In this document: positions 8,802 to 17,037 of the stretch, one piece after another
Position numbering within the stretch: the stretch's first letter is position 1
Layout of the letters: each line of letters starts with the position of its first letter
Source: Nitrososphaerota archaeon
Lineage (GTDB): Archaea > Thermoproteota > Nitrososphaeria > Conexivisphaerales > DTJL01
NCBI GenBank assembly: GCA_021324115.1
Contig: JAJPJS010000021.1
Span: forward strand, 1-39,142
DNA: 39,142 nucleotides
Reading direction: 5' to 3'
Program-made: the position numbers and the translations under genes
The notes under the pieces: model-generated
What the model was told of the DNA's origin: nothing
Database searches by the model: none
The model's input: only the letters and a program-made list of their open reading frames with translations

Positions 8802-8923
8802 GAGCTTCCGTTGTTCTGGTGAGGACATACTGTCAAAAAGCCAGTTAGGAAGCCTATGTGGAACGTGAGGAGGAGTGCCTTCCGGTCGTACTGGGTTAAA
8901 TCCCCCTCACGCATTCATACGTC

Positions 8924-11533
8924 ATGCCGGCAGGTTACGGTTTCTCGCTCGACGACATACTTTCACACATGTATTTTGTAGGGGCCACCGGTTCAGGCAA
9001 AACGAGTACCTTGGTCAGACTGATTTACTACCTTTCTCTTGAAGACAGACAGAAGAAGCTTCCCTGCTCCATAATCTTCATCGACCCGCATGGAGACGCT
9101 TCGGTGCTCCTGGCCAGGCTGATGAGGGACTGGCAAAAACTCATTCTTCTCGACCCGCAGTACGTCAGCTTTGGAATGAACCCAATGGAACTGCTTCCAG
9201 CACCATCAAGCGAAGCAGAGAAGGCGATGCAAATACAGAATCAGGTCTCGGAACTCGTCGTCGTCTTGGAAGATGTCCTCAAGACGGACATCTCCATGGC
9301 GCCGAGGCTGACCTGGATATTCAGGGGAGGACTCTACTACCTCTACAGCTTCACGGATTCCCCCACCTTCCTCGACCTGTATTATCTCGTAACGGATATG
9401 CTGACCATGGACAAGGCTGAGGTGAGGGAGATGCTCCTCAGGGGAGGGGTCCAGGAGGAGCTGACGACGAAGACGATCGAAGCGATAGCGGGCCTCGAAA
9501 AGAGCGCGTTCACCGCCGTCCTGAACAGGATATCCAACTTCGTGATCCCTCCCTCCTCGCTGACTGCAAGGACGTTCTGCACCAGAAGGACCACCCTCCC
9601 CTTCGACAGAATGCTCCAGCCTGGCAACGTCACCATATTCAGGCTCTCCCAGTTCGAGCTACCCAACGACTTCAGGGACCTCCTGACGAATGCTTTGGTC
9701 CTGAAGATATACTTCCTGACCCAAGAGAGGGCTAGGAGGCTAGAGACGGAGGGAAAGGACTCCTCCGCCAGGACACCCGTCTTCCTCGTCATAGACGAGT
9801 TCCAGAACATAGAGAAGCTGACTGTGCTCGAAAAGATTCTCTCCGAGGCCAGAAAGTTCGGCCTCTTCCTGATCCTGGCCCACCAGGGACTGTCACAGCT
9901 GCACAGGAAGGAGCTGCAGGACAGCATACTAGACAACTCCGGTACGATGGGTATCTTCAGGCTGGGCCCGGACGACGCGAGCACGATGGCGAAGGTTCTG
10001 GGAAATGACAGAGGCTGGCGGGACGACCTAGTAAAGCTTCCCAACTGGGCCATGGTGGTGAGGCGGAACCCCGCGGGGCTGAAGGGATTGGCAAGAGTCC
10101 ACGTCATGAAGTTCTCTCCACTCCCTGAGCCTGCACACCAGCAGAGCGAAGTCATCGAATTCATGAAGACGGAGATGAACAGGCTATACGGCGGTGCGAC
10201 CGAGGACAGGGTTCCGACCTACAGGAGTTCTCTGGAGGAACTCAGGAAGGAGAAGGGGAGTCCCGTACTGAACCCGGGGAGGTGGGCCCTCCTTACCTAT
10301 CTTTACCTGCACGGGGGCCCTCAAGAGCTGTCTGAAAGGACTATCAGGGAAGCGTTCCGGAACAGGTACGGGTGGGACGGCACCGTTCTGGCCAACGCGG
10401 CGCAGTACTGCCAGGAAAGAGGGTACATAACAGAGAGATCAGTCATCGGCAAGGTCTACAGGGGGAGGGATACTGACACCGGGATGTCGATATACGACGA
10501 GCCTCAGAACCAAGACGAAAGGGACAGGGCCAGGGTGACGTACTATTCGCTGACAGACTACGCCAGACATGAATTCTTCGACAAGGAGATCCATTCTCTC
10601 CGTGCTGGAGGCTCTATACATCTCAAAGCAATCAGGACGCTCCTCCATGAATACTGGGAGGAGGGCTGCTGGACTTCCATAGACTGCGGAGAGTTCCATG
10701 GACAGAGGCCTGACATCGCCGTCTTCTCTCCTTTAGTTACGACAGAGATGAAGAAGGACAGGGTGATTGAGAAGAGGGACTCACAGAGCTTCGACTACTC
10801 AACGGCGACGGCGGTTGAGGTCGAAGAATACCCTGTCAAGAGCCAAGCCCAGCTGAGAAAGAACTATGAGAAGAACATCGAGTCGAGGATGTACAGAAAG
10901 GTGCTCTTCGTGGTGACCCTGCCAGAGCATGTCGAGCAAGTGAAGAAGATACTCGTGGACAAGGACCCGAATACGTACGAAGTGAGGTACCTGAACCTGT
11001 TGAACGTCGAAGAAACTCAACCTGAAGCTGGCCCGACAAACGAACCTTCTGCCGGGAGCAAGAATGAGGTTAGGCCCCTTGATGCGGAGGGTCTGAGAGA
11101 CGAATCAACAACTCAAGGAATGGCGGATCAAGGAAAGATGGCTGTCCAAGAAAGTCTGTCTAACTCGTCCGAGCCCACAAGCCTGAAGATATCACTCGAA
11201 GCGCCAACTGATTCGAGAAGTAAAGTCGAAAGGCATGAAGAATCGCCTCTGCAAGAAGATATGGACCGAGAGCAAAAGTCGGTCAGCAAAGAAGTCAAGA
11301 AGTTGGCCCTCCTGTCAATCATTTCGAGGCGAGGATACAACAGAGCAGATATCGCGAAAAGGCTCGGACTCACGGAAAGGCAGATTTCAAGATACGTGCG
11401 TGAGCTTCTCGCTGACGAGTATCTTGCGAGAGACGGAAATTCAGTGGTGATATCGGATAAGGGAAAGAATCTCACCAAAGTTCTAACCGGCCCAAGTAAT
11501 GATCAATACGCCCTTCTCAGCAGGTCTGGGTGA
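8924..11533 (+). CDS. type IV secretion/conjugation coupling-type ATPase with nuclease-like and winged-helix domains
   Basis: Motor ATPase of 869 residues from the VirD4/TraG-HerA superfamily, expected to pump or couple DNA at the membrane. It starts almost at the P-loop (GATGSGKT, residues 20-27). IDPHGD follows, the Walker B is FLVIDEFQ (about 287-294), and LAHQGLSQL (about 326) matches the sensor segment. About residues 590-680 resemble a PD-(D/E)xK-type fold (PDIAVF, then AVEVEEYPVKSQ and a strand KVLFVVTLP). A charged linker leads to a winged helix (about 795-860, DIAKRLGLTERQISRYVREL). The usual N-terminal domain is missing and seems to be the separate gene at 7425. A weak TATA-like GTTAAAT lies about 27 bases upstream. 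Its stop overlaps the next ORF. Confidence 0.85.
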   Translation: MPAGYGFSLDDILSHMYFVGATGSGKTSTLVRLIYYLSLEDRQKKLPCSIIFIDPHGDASVLLARLMRDWQKLILLDPQYVSFGMNPMELLPAPSSEAEKAMQIQNQVSELVVVLEDVLKTDISMAPRLTWIFRGGLYYLYSFTDSPTFLDLYYLVTDMLTMDKAEVREMLLRGGVQEELTTKTIEAIAGLEKSAFTAVLNRISNFVIPPSSLTARTFCTRRTTLPFDRMLQPGNVTIFRLSQFELPNDFRDLLTNALVLKIYFLTQERARRLETEGKDSSARTPVFLVIDEFQNIEKLTVLEKILSEARKFGLFLILAHQGLSQLHRKELQDSILDNSGTMGIFRLGPDDASTMAKVLGNDRGWRDDLVKLPNWAMVVRRNPAGLKGLARVHVMKFSPLPEPAHQQSEVIEFMKTEMNRLYGGATEDRVPTYRSSLEELRKEKGSPVLNPGRWALLTYLYLHGGPQELSERTIREAFRNRYGWDGTVLANAAQYCQERGYITERSVIGKVYRGRDTDTGMSIYDEPQNQDERDRARVTYYSLTDYARHEFFDKEIHSLRAGGSIHLKAIRTLLHEYWEEGCWTSIDCGEFHGQRPDIAVFSPLVTTEMKKDRVIEKRDSQSFDYSTATAVEVEEYPVKSQAQLRKNYEKNIESRMYRKVLFVVTLPEHVEQVKKILVDKDPNTYEVRYLNLLNVEETQPEAGPTNEPSAGSKNEVRPLDAEGLRDESTTQGMADQGKMAVQESLSNSSEPTSLKISLEAPTDSRSKVERHEESPLQEDMDREQKSVSKEVKKLALLSIISRRGYNRADIAKRLGLTERQISRYVRELLADEYLARDGNSVVISDKGKNLTKVLTGPSNDQYALLSRSG

Positions 11534-11760
11534 ATTCGACTCGTTGTTCGCTAATAACGAACATTAGTAAGGTCGAACGAACATCAAACCGTAACTTGAG
11601 GGCAACGAAGAATATATTCGAACCCAAGTCCTCAAGGGTTATCAGAATTCTCCTCTCTAACCCGGGCAAGCCATGGACCCTCAGGGAGCTGGCTGTCGAG
11701 GCGGGGACCAGCCTTGGTCATACGTACGCAGTCTGCTCAGCGCTCATCTACGGAAGATAG
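11530..11760 (+). pseudogene. truncated winged-helix regulator
   Basis: The last 45 residues carry the first helices of an archaeal winged-helix domain (RVIRILLSNPGKPWTLREL, then AVEAGTSLGHTYAV), but the frame stops before the recognition helix and wing are complete. The N-terminal 30 residues look non-native. It overlaps the ATPase stop (GTGA at 11530-11533), so it may be translated as a short product. It abuts another gene remnant on the opposite strand, which suggests the missing part was lost by insertion or deletion near 11760. Confidence 0.45.
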
Positions 11761-11783
11761 ATTGACCCGTACTATTGCGCGTC

Positions 11784-11975
11784 TTAAATATCGACTGTCG
11801 CTCTATGGTCACCTATCTTTAGCATTGGTAACCCCAAGTCAGGTCGAACTCGCCCCGTGACATCGGTAAAAATGTCACCTGTATTCTGCCAGCCATAGAT
11901 ATCTGTGAAGAGCCCGTAGGATGGAATGTCCTGTGACAAAGCAACGCTGACAAACGAAACATGAGATAGGTTGTC
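11784..11975 (-). pseudogene. remnant of a hypothetical (possibly secreted) protein
   Basis: The minus strand between two in-frame stops reads like the C-terminus of a real protein: NLSHVSFVSVALSQDIPSYG, then LFTDIYGWQNTGDIF and TGRVRPDLGLPML, ending at TAA (11784-11786). No start codon lies near the 5' end. Beyond the TGA at 11979-11981 the same frame continues with protein-like YSTNGEAWSVQVQL up to about 12100, so a longer gene may have been broken by that stop. That upstream part overlaps the candidate structured RNA and may be chance. The family is not recognised. Confidence 0.35.
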
Positions 11976-12049
11976 CTGTCAGCTTTCCCTGCGGTTCGTA
12001 GACGGGACTCTAAACAAATCTTCTGAGGTATTTTGAAAGAAAGAGAAGG

Positions 12050-12197
12050 ATGGGGTGCAGGCCAGCTGTACCTGCACCGACCACGCCTCCCCGTTCGTGC
12101 TGTAACCACGAACAGAACCAAAGCGTGGTTCTACCTTTAAGCGGAGCAGAAGTGCGGGACGACAAGCCGGAATGCTATCTTGTCCTCCGCTTTTTTT
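12050..12197 (+). ncRNA. candidate structured RNA ending in a U-tract terminator
   Basis: Three consecutive helices fill this gene-free stretch. The first is a perfect 8-bp hairpin (12054-12061 with 12071-12078). The second is ACCACGC/GCGTGGT (12080-12086 with 12123-12129) enclosing a perfect 7-bp hairpin (12093-12099 with 12107-12113). The third is a hairpin of GACAAG/CTTGTC (12161-12166 with 12079-12084 offset by 100, i.e. 12179-12184) plus GCGG/CCGC (12154-12157 with 12187-12190). Seven T residues follow directly (12191-12197), as in a terminator. It matches no RNA family I recognise. It could be a small RNA, an antisense copy-control RNA or an operon leader/attenuator. The start is the first stem, not a mapped transcript end. 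Confidence 0.5.
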
Positions 12198-12216
12198 CGT
12201 GTACGCAGAAGATGAA

Positions 12217-12244
12217 CGACCTACTCGAATGCCCGAGTAGGTCG
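12217..12244. repeat. perfect 11-bp inverted repeat before the cargo operon
   Basis: CGACCTACTCG (12217-12227) and its exact reverse complement (12234-12244) flank a 6-base spacer, about 20 bases before the Shine-Dalgarno of the first operon gene. It could be an operator for a dimeric repressor or an RNA hairpin. No T-run follows, so it is not a typical terminator. Confidence 0.55.
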
Positions 12245-12276
12245 CTCGAACCGGGGAACCCAAGGAGGGGATGTGA

Positions 12277-12465
12277 ATGAATGGCATGACAAACACGTTG
12301 ACCGTACCTTATGAATCCGCCTGGACCAGCAGTTTGATGAACGAGGCAGAATTGCTGGATCCCTCGTCGATCGGTTGTTCCGAGAGGGATGAAGAGAGAG
12401 CCACACGATGGTTCCACAGGATGGAGGAGCTGATCGCAGCCATCGCAGAGAGTCATTCGAGGTAA
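12277..12465 (+). CDS. hypothetical small acidic protein
   Basis: Unrecognised 62-residue acidic protein, probably helical in its second half (RATRWFHRMEELIAAIAESH). GGAGGGG (12264-12270) lies seven bases before ATG 12277, a good ribosome site. It is the first gene of the cargo operon; the next gene begins six bases after its stop. It overlaps no other credible frame. Function unknown. Confidence 0.65.
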   Translation: MNGMTNTLTVPYESAWTSSLMNEAELLDPSSIGCSERDEERATRWFHRMEELIAAIAESHSR

Positions 12466-12471
12466 ACATCC

Positions 12472-13020
12472 ATGCCAAAGGGACAGGCAAGCATCAGGAT
12501 GGATGTTGATGCATTGGACCTCGCAGCAGAGCAAAGACGCGTAGTCAACCAGGTTGACGGGAACGGTAGAACGGATACGCGCGCACCTCGGACGAAGTCT
12601 CAAAGAAGCATCGGAGACATGATCGTCCAGATGGAAAAACAGAAAGAACTCCAGCGCTTCAAGGAAACATTCGGCCTCGATGAAAAAGACATCGTATCGC
12701 AACCGTCGACTTTTCCGCCTTACGTCCGCCTGCAGGCAAGGATCCCCAACGCGGGAAACATGAAGATATTCAACTTCCCGTTTCCAATTCACGACACCAG
12801 GCCTGAGGCGCTCTTCTCCCCGGAAGAGGTCAGGGTCGCCAAAGAACTTGCAAGCCATTATTCGGGGAAGGTGACCGTGAGCACAGACTCAAAGAGGGGT
12901 CTGACGGCGTTGGCGGTCGTTACTGAAAGAGATACGATTCGAGTAGCAACTCTGCCTGACAAAGGAGACACGGCGAAGAATGGCACAACCCCAGCTGTCA
13001 ATAGTTCAGGTTCTGCGTAA
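12472..13020 (+). CDS. hypothetical protein, 182 aa
   Basis: Unrecognised soluble protein. Residues 1-50 are charged and probably disordered. A helix around 50-72 (MIVQMEKQKELQRFKETFGL) could be a short coiled coil. Residues 80-165 look like a compact alpha/beta domain (VRLQARIPNAGNMKIFNFPF, then FSPEEVRVAKELASHYSGKV). GAGGT stands about eight bases before the ATG. Its 3' end overlaps the next gene by 41 bases in another frame. No known domain seen. Confidence 0.7.
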   Translation: MPKGQASIRMDVDALDLAAEQRRVVNQVDGNGRTDTRAPRTKSQRSIGDMIVQMEKQKELQRFKETFGLDEKDIVSQPSTFPPYVRLQARIPNAGNMKIFNFPFPIHDTRPEALFSPEEVRVAKELASHYSGKVTVSTDSKRGLTALAVVTERDTIRVATLPDKGDTAKNGTTPAVNSSGSA

Positions 13021-13567
13021 GATACGAAGTACAAGGAAGGTCGAGGTGCGGCTGTGGTTCTGCGATCAGTGCAATTCGATGTACAGAAGCTGGCAAACCA
13101 GTGATCCTTCTTTGCCCACGACAGGCTGGATGAATTACGACAAAATATCGAGACCCTATGTAAGATGCCCTCGAGGACACGAACTGCGATGCCTGCTCAT
13201 CTTGGATTCTCGGTTCGCGCTTCCACTGACCAAACGTTGGCAACGTTTCAGAACTCGTGCAGGCCACAACAATGAGAATCGGATAATGAAACGCAAAAGG
13301 GGAACAAAGTTGCCTCAGCTCCCTCAATTTGTCTCTCCTGACTCTGGACCTTGGAAGGAAGCCAGACATAGGGAGCCAACACTGCATTACCTGATCGATG
13401 TTGCGACGATCGGCGGGAACCCTGAGAATCCAATGTACGGAAAGTTCTTCCAACTGATGGCGAAGGAATACGTAGCAATTCACTCGGCGGAACAGAATGA
13501 GGCCGCAAGGGCTAAAGTGCATTACCCTGTTTTAAGTGATATGTATCCCAGTAGTGATGGCAATTGA
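12980..13567 (+). CDS. hypothetical protein with zinc-ribbon-like cysteines
   Basis: This 195-residue protein has a possible zinc site in its first 75 residues: CDQC (about 28-31), CPRGH (about 63-67) and a further Cys. This resembles nucleic-acid-binding zinc ribbons, but the ligand set is not complete enough to be certain. The middle is very basic (RIMKRKRGTK) and the C-terminal part helical. The start overlaps the upstream gene by 41 bases; AAGGAG lies about 13 bases upstream, slightly long, so the start is not firm. Its TGA overlaps the TTG of the next gene. Function unknown. Confidence 0.65.
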   Translation: MAQPQLSIVQVLRKIRSTRKVEVRLWFCDQCNSMYRSWQTSDPSLPTTGWMNYDKISRPYVRCPRGHELRCLLILDSRFALPLTKRWQRFRTRAGHNNENRIMKRKRGTKLPQLPQFVSPDSGPWKEARHREPTLHYLIDVATIGGNPENPMYGKFFQLMAKEYVAIHSAEQNEAARAKVHYPVLSDMYPSSDGN

Positions 13568-14046
13568 CAGAGGAAGAAGCGACGAAGGAGCTTACCATCT
13601 GCAGACACATTCCGTCCTCCCGACAGTACGTGCCTGCCGACTACATCATCATCAGGGAGTCCTTTCCATCCAGAGTGCGCTGGAAGGAGGCTTTCGAAGA
13701 ACTGATGAAGCAAGCGGAAGAGATGCTGGCTAGCTGGCCTCAGAAGAAAGATTCGTGTGCTGAACAGAATGGCACTTCAGACTTGCTCGATGCCAAGCAG
13801 CTGGAATCTCTCCCCTGGAAGTCTTACAGGGACGGCAAGTTCGACGGATGGATATTCTCCAACGCAAAGGGGGCCGAGTCGTTGCTGCAGAGGCTGCGAA
13901 AGGAGAAGGTGGTCAAAGTCGATGGCGTCTCATACAGGCTTTCAGGACCAGAACAGAACCCTGAGATGTTCATCAGGAGGTCCAGAGATGGCGAAGCAAA
14001 GCAGCAACTTTCGGCGACCGTGAACCCGAAGGTCCGACGTAACTAA
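13564..14046 (+). CDS. hypothetical protein, 160 aa
   Basis: Unrecognised protein. Its TTG start overlaps the previous stop (TTGA, 13564-13567), suggesting coupled translation. It has a helical N-terminal half (KEAFEELMKQAEEMLASWPQ) and a second part containing YRDGKFDGWIFSNAKG, then LLQRLRKEKVVKVDGVSYRL, which looks like a small winged-helix or modified-beta domain. It precedes the GHKL ATPase gene by about 50 bases. Function unknown. Confidence 0.65.
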   Translation: MTEEEATKELTICRHIPSSRQYVPADYIIIRESFPSRVRWKEAFEELMKQAEEMLASWPQKKDSCAEQNGTSDLLDAKQLESLPWKSYRDGKFDGWIFSNAKGAESLLQRLRKEKVVKVDGVSYRLSGPEQNPEMFIRRSRDGEAKQQLSATVNPKVRRN

Positions 14047-14084
14047 CGATCTCATTTCGTCCGTCGACGTAGCGGATACGAACT

Positions 14085-14094
14085 GAGGAGGTGG
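14085..14094 (+). promoter_or_regulatory. ribosome binding site deciding a TTG start
   Basis: GAGGAGGTGG ends four bases before TTG 14099, fixing this rare start for the GHKL ATPase. The same layout recurs at 16286-16295. Confidence 0.75.
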
Positions 14095-14098
14095 TTTT

Positions 14099-16267
14099 TT
14101 GGAGAAGGAAATCAGGATATTCAAACCCAATGTGACTGAAGAAAAGCCGATCGGGGTTGGAATTGAAGAATTGGCTTATGCGCCAAGGCTGCTCGCAGCA
14201 TCGAAGGACGGCTTCATCCCGGTCGACCTGGAAAAAGATGTAATAATTCAGAGGGTATCTCATGACCTGTATGCGTCTCCGAAGTCTGGCTTCAGGGAGC
14301 TCTATGAAAACGAAGCAAGGGCGTGCAGGGCAGCGAAGGAGAACGGATCCAACCCAAGGATTGAGATAACCGTTTCTCCCTCGAACAGAAAGCTCGTGAT
14401 ACATGGCATCGACAGCATGGGCATTTCCCAACAGGTCTTCATCGAGCTGTACAGATACCTGGGGAGGTCTGACAACTGGAGCGGCAGGGAGGTGGGACAG
14501 TACGGGCTGGGGAAGGCCAGCTACGTGACCCTCTCCGATACAATGCTCTTGGAGACGTATTCAAGAGAGGACGGCACCAGATACGCCGTGGTCGGCAAAA
14601 GCGCCAAAGGCTACAGCCTCGCACCAGAGCCGAAGGACCTCGACGAATATGGAACTAGACTTACGATGATACTCAGGGACGACGTGGACATCGGGTCGCT
14701 CCATGAATACATCGTCGAATGCACAAGATTCTCGGGCATCGAGACGTACCTCAATCTCGAAGACGACCTGACCGATGAGTTCGGTGGCTCCAAAATAAGA
14801 GACGCAGGGCGTTACAGACTCGGTCCAGAGAGCTTCGATGAATACCTGGAGAAGCAGGTAAAGAAGGAGTCGTACTACGTCGAAAAGCTCGTGAGGTACA
14901 TCCCCATAAAGGTCGAAGACGAGGACTTTTCGCTCTACGGCGCCTACATCATCAAGCATGGCTACTCTGGGGACTCGGCGGTGGAGAGCGGTCGCCTGGC
15001 CTCCGACGTGTTTCTGCTGGGCGTGCCAGTCGAAGCGCGAAGCATAAGACTGCCCTTCTCGGGCTGGGTTCTCAACCTGCTTGACGAAAGGAAATATCAA
15101 CCCACTGCCGACCGCGAAAGGCTGCAGGAAGAATCTGAATCTGCGCTGATGGAGAAGGTCGAACCCAAGCTGCGCGAAGCGCTCTCGTTCCTAAACATCG
15201 AATCCATCAACGAGTATCTGAACTCTGACTACAAGGAGCTGTACCACGGCTTCGACGAGCTGGGCCTCGAATACTACCTGTCAGACAGGACGGTGGACAT
15301 CTGCAGGTTCCTGACCACTCCTGTCAAGGAGCTTGGCAATAGGAGACACGGTAAGTTGTACGAGCTGCTCAGAGAATCCAGCCCTGACAACCTCTTCTAC
15401 CTTTCAAGAAGCGATTACAGGAGGGCTTCGGTCATACAGGCCAATGTTCCTGGCGCAGCCGTCTTCGTCCTGAAGCACCCCGGCCTGGAGTCGATTGAGA
15501 GGCTGAGGAGATACGGCGTCAACGCTGGTGAGGAGTTCATTCGAGAGAAGAAGCTCAGGGGGGACAGAAATCCAGGAGGGGACATAGCCGTTCACAGCGC
15601 GGGCACGGGATACTACAGCTGGGAGAGGTTCAAGACTGTCAGAAAGCACGTGGATAGAGTGACGGTCGGACAGCTGGATGAGCAAACGGTGAGGGTGCCG
15701 AAAGGAAGGTCTAGGCCTTACCTTGCGCTTCTTTCCGCCCTGCAGACGAGCTACAAAATAGCCCTGGACAACAAGGAACTCTCAGGAGGCATCCTGCTCT
15801 CCGACTTCGTCAACGCAGTCGGGTCAAAGGAAGTGAAAACTAACCGCGGCATGATGTCACCCAGAGAGATGCTGAAATCCAATGACAAAGTGAGGCTCCA
15901 CCTGTACAGCGACCCGGCACTCTCAGAGTTCTATGCGGGCAAAGAAGGCATCGAAGTCTTCGGCGAAAGCGACCTGCTCTTCGAACTTGCCGTATTTCTC
16001 ACTTACAACGGAGCGAAGTACGAGATCGACGAATCAGAGAAGATAGAATTCGAAGCCGAGTTCCCTGACGTATCCTACAGGCCGTTCCTGAACGACCCCG
16101 ACTATGCAAAGATTGGGGACTCTGAAATTCTTCACAGCGTCATGCACGTCTTGAAGGCCGTAAAGGACGAAGGCCTCAGAGCGATGTTCCTCAACGCGGT
16201 CCGGTACAGCAGGGACGCAGAGGAAGTAAGGTCGATGAGGGAGACCGCGCTGAGGCTGGACAATTAG
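14099..16267 (+). CDS. GHKL-fold (Hsp90/MutL-type) ATPase
   Basis: Large ATPase of 722 residues with a Bergerat (GHKL) nucleotide fold: N-box ELYENEARA (E67, N71), G1 box IDSMGI (D105, G108), G2 lid GQYGLGKAS (133-141) and a likely G3 element YGTRLTMI. The N-box places E67 where GHKL enzymes have the general base. Residues 270-722 match no family I know and contain mixed alpha/beta and helical segments. No kinase, MutL nuclease or topoisomerase domain is evident. GHKL proteins of this size occur in phages and plasmids (e.g. RIIA-like) and in Morc-type defence systems. It is the largest gene of the cargo operon, so probably its motor or switch. TTG start with a strong Shine-Dalgarno. Confidence 0.8.
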   Translation: MEKEIRIFKPNVTEEKPIGVGIEELAYAPRLLAASKDGFIPVDLEKDVIIQRVSHDLYASPKSGFRELYENEARACRAAKENGSNPRIEITVSPSNRKLVIHGIDSMGISQQVFIELYRYLGRSDNWSGREVGQYGLGKASYVTLSDTMLLETYSREDGTRYAVVGKSAKGYSLAPEPKDLDEYGTRLTMILRDDVDIGSLHEYIVECTRFSGIETYLNLEDDLTDEFGGSKIRDAGRYRLGPESFDEYLEKQVKKESYYVEKLVRYIPIKVEDEDFSLYGAYIIKHGYSGDSAVESGRLASDVFLLGVPVEARSIRLPFSGWVLNLLDERKYQPTADRERLQEESESALMEKVEPKLREALSFLNIESINEYLNSDYKELYHGFDELGLEYYLSDRTVDICRFLTTPVKELGNRRHGKLYELLRESSPDNLFYLSRSDYRRASVIQANVPGAAVFVLKHPGLESIERLRRYGVNAGEEFIREKKLRGDRNPGGDIAVHSAGTGYYSWERFKTVRKHVDRVTVGQLDEQTVRVPKGRSRPYLALLSALQTSYKIALDNKELSGGILLSDFVNAVGSKEVKTNRGMMSPREMLKSNDKVRLHLYSDPALSEFYAGKEGIEVFGESDLLFELAVFLTYNGAKYEIDESEKIEFEAEFPDVSYRPFLNDPDYAKIGDSEILHSVMHVLKAVKDEGLRAMFLNAVRYSRDAEEVRSMRETALRLDN

Positions 16268-16285
16268 ATGACTGGATAAAATCAG

Positions 16286-16295
16286 AAGGAGGTGA
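16286..16295 (+). promoter_or_regulatory. ribosome binding site deciding a TTG start
   Basis: AAGGAGGTGA ends five bases before TTG 16301. The in-frame GTG at 16292 lies inside this site, so it is rejected as the start. Confidence 0.75.
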
Positions 16296-16300
16296 TTTCA

Positions 16301-16585
16301 TTGGTAAGAATATACCGACAAGGCGACGTGGTGTTGAAGACGATAAAGCGACTGCCGAAGAACAGCACGGTCACAGGAGAAAAACTCGAGGTTGCGAGCG
16401 AAACAGGCAACCCCCACCAGCTCAAGGGCAAGGTGTACATGTCGAAAGGTCAGCAGTACGTGGTTCTTGAGACGGAGGCAACGATACAGCATCCACAGCA
16501 CAACGAACTGAGGATCCCTGCAGGGATTTACGCTGTGTCGAACGTGCACGCGAGGGATTACGCCCCCAGGCAGACGATGGATTGA
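16301..16585 (+). CDS. small plasmid/phage-type hypothetical protein
   Basis: This 94-residue beta-rich protein has the pattern of a small family common in phages and plasmids: an N-terminal YRQGDVVL, a central strand region, then QHPQHNELRIPAGIYAVSN and a final RDYAP. The biochemical role of that family is unknown to me. TTG 16301 is chosen because the Shine-Dalgarno at 16286-16295 is correctly spaced for it. Its TGA overlaps the TTG of the next gene (16582-16585). Confidence 0.75.
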   Translation: MVRIYRQGDVVLKTIKRLPKNSTVTGEKLEVASETGNPHQLKGKVYMSKGQQYVVLETEATIQHPQHNELRIPAGIYAVSNVHARDYAPRQTMD

Positions 16586-17037
16586 GCCGACTCCAAATGA
16601 ACAGATTCATGGATGCCGAATTCATGACTGCGGCGGAGAAGAAGACAGTCCTGATCCAATGGACGAAGTTTCTCGCTGGACGGTTCAGGCTCATCGACTT
16701 CACCGAGGAGCTTTACAAACATTTGATCCTTCACGCCAGCTTCATCGCACATTTCAGCAGACAGGGGTTCTGGACTACCTACTTCGAAAATCCCGAAGAC
16801 ACCGTCGTCTTCCTGAAGCAGTTCGATAAGGACTTTGGATTCAGAAGCGTCGAGTGTGGTGGTCCGTGGTGGCTGCAGGGAGAGTATGAAGACATCAATA
16901 CGGCGATGTGCGAGGTTTTCGAAGTCAGCAAAGGAGCGATATACGAGGAACTGAACAGAAAGATTACCGAAAGGGACCTGGCCATGGCACAGGCCCTGTT
17001 GGCCAAGCACCACATCGTCCTAGACGGGAAGAGGTGA
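16582..17037 (+). CDS. plasmid-type hypothetical protein, 151 aa
   Basis: Mostly helical 151-residue protein. The segments FMTAAEKKTVLIQWTKFL, LYKHLILHASFIAHF and GFWTTYFENPEDT resemble a family of unknown function on plasmids and integrative elements that carries a conserved 'LHxxFIAHxxRxGF' stretch. TTG 16582 overlaps the previous stop; the internal ATG at 16597 is an alternative. Its TGA overlaps the GTG of the next gene, so four genes in a row are translationally coupled. Role unknown; it marks the operon as mobile-element cargo. Confidence 0.7.
   Translation: MSRLQMNRFMDAEFMTAAEKKTVLIQWTKFLAGRFRLIDFTEELYKHLILHASFIAHFSRQGFWTTYFENPEDTVVFLKQFDKDFGFRSVECGGPWWLQGEYEDINTAMCEVFEVSKGAIYEELNRKITERDLAMAQALLAKHHIVLDGKR

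Noticed and set aside
12175-12858. Minus-strand frame of 227 codons
   Set aside because: It covers three plus-strand features and reads as low-complexity antisense; the plus-strand genes have ribosome sites.
14561-15100. Minus-strand frame of 179 codons
   Set aside because: Shadow of the GHKL ATPase gene, which has intact motifs and a strong ribosome site.
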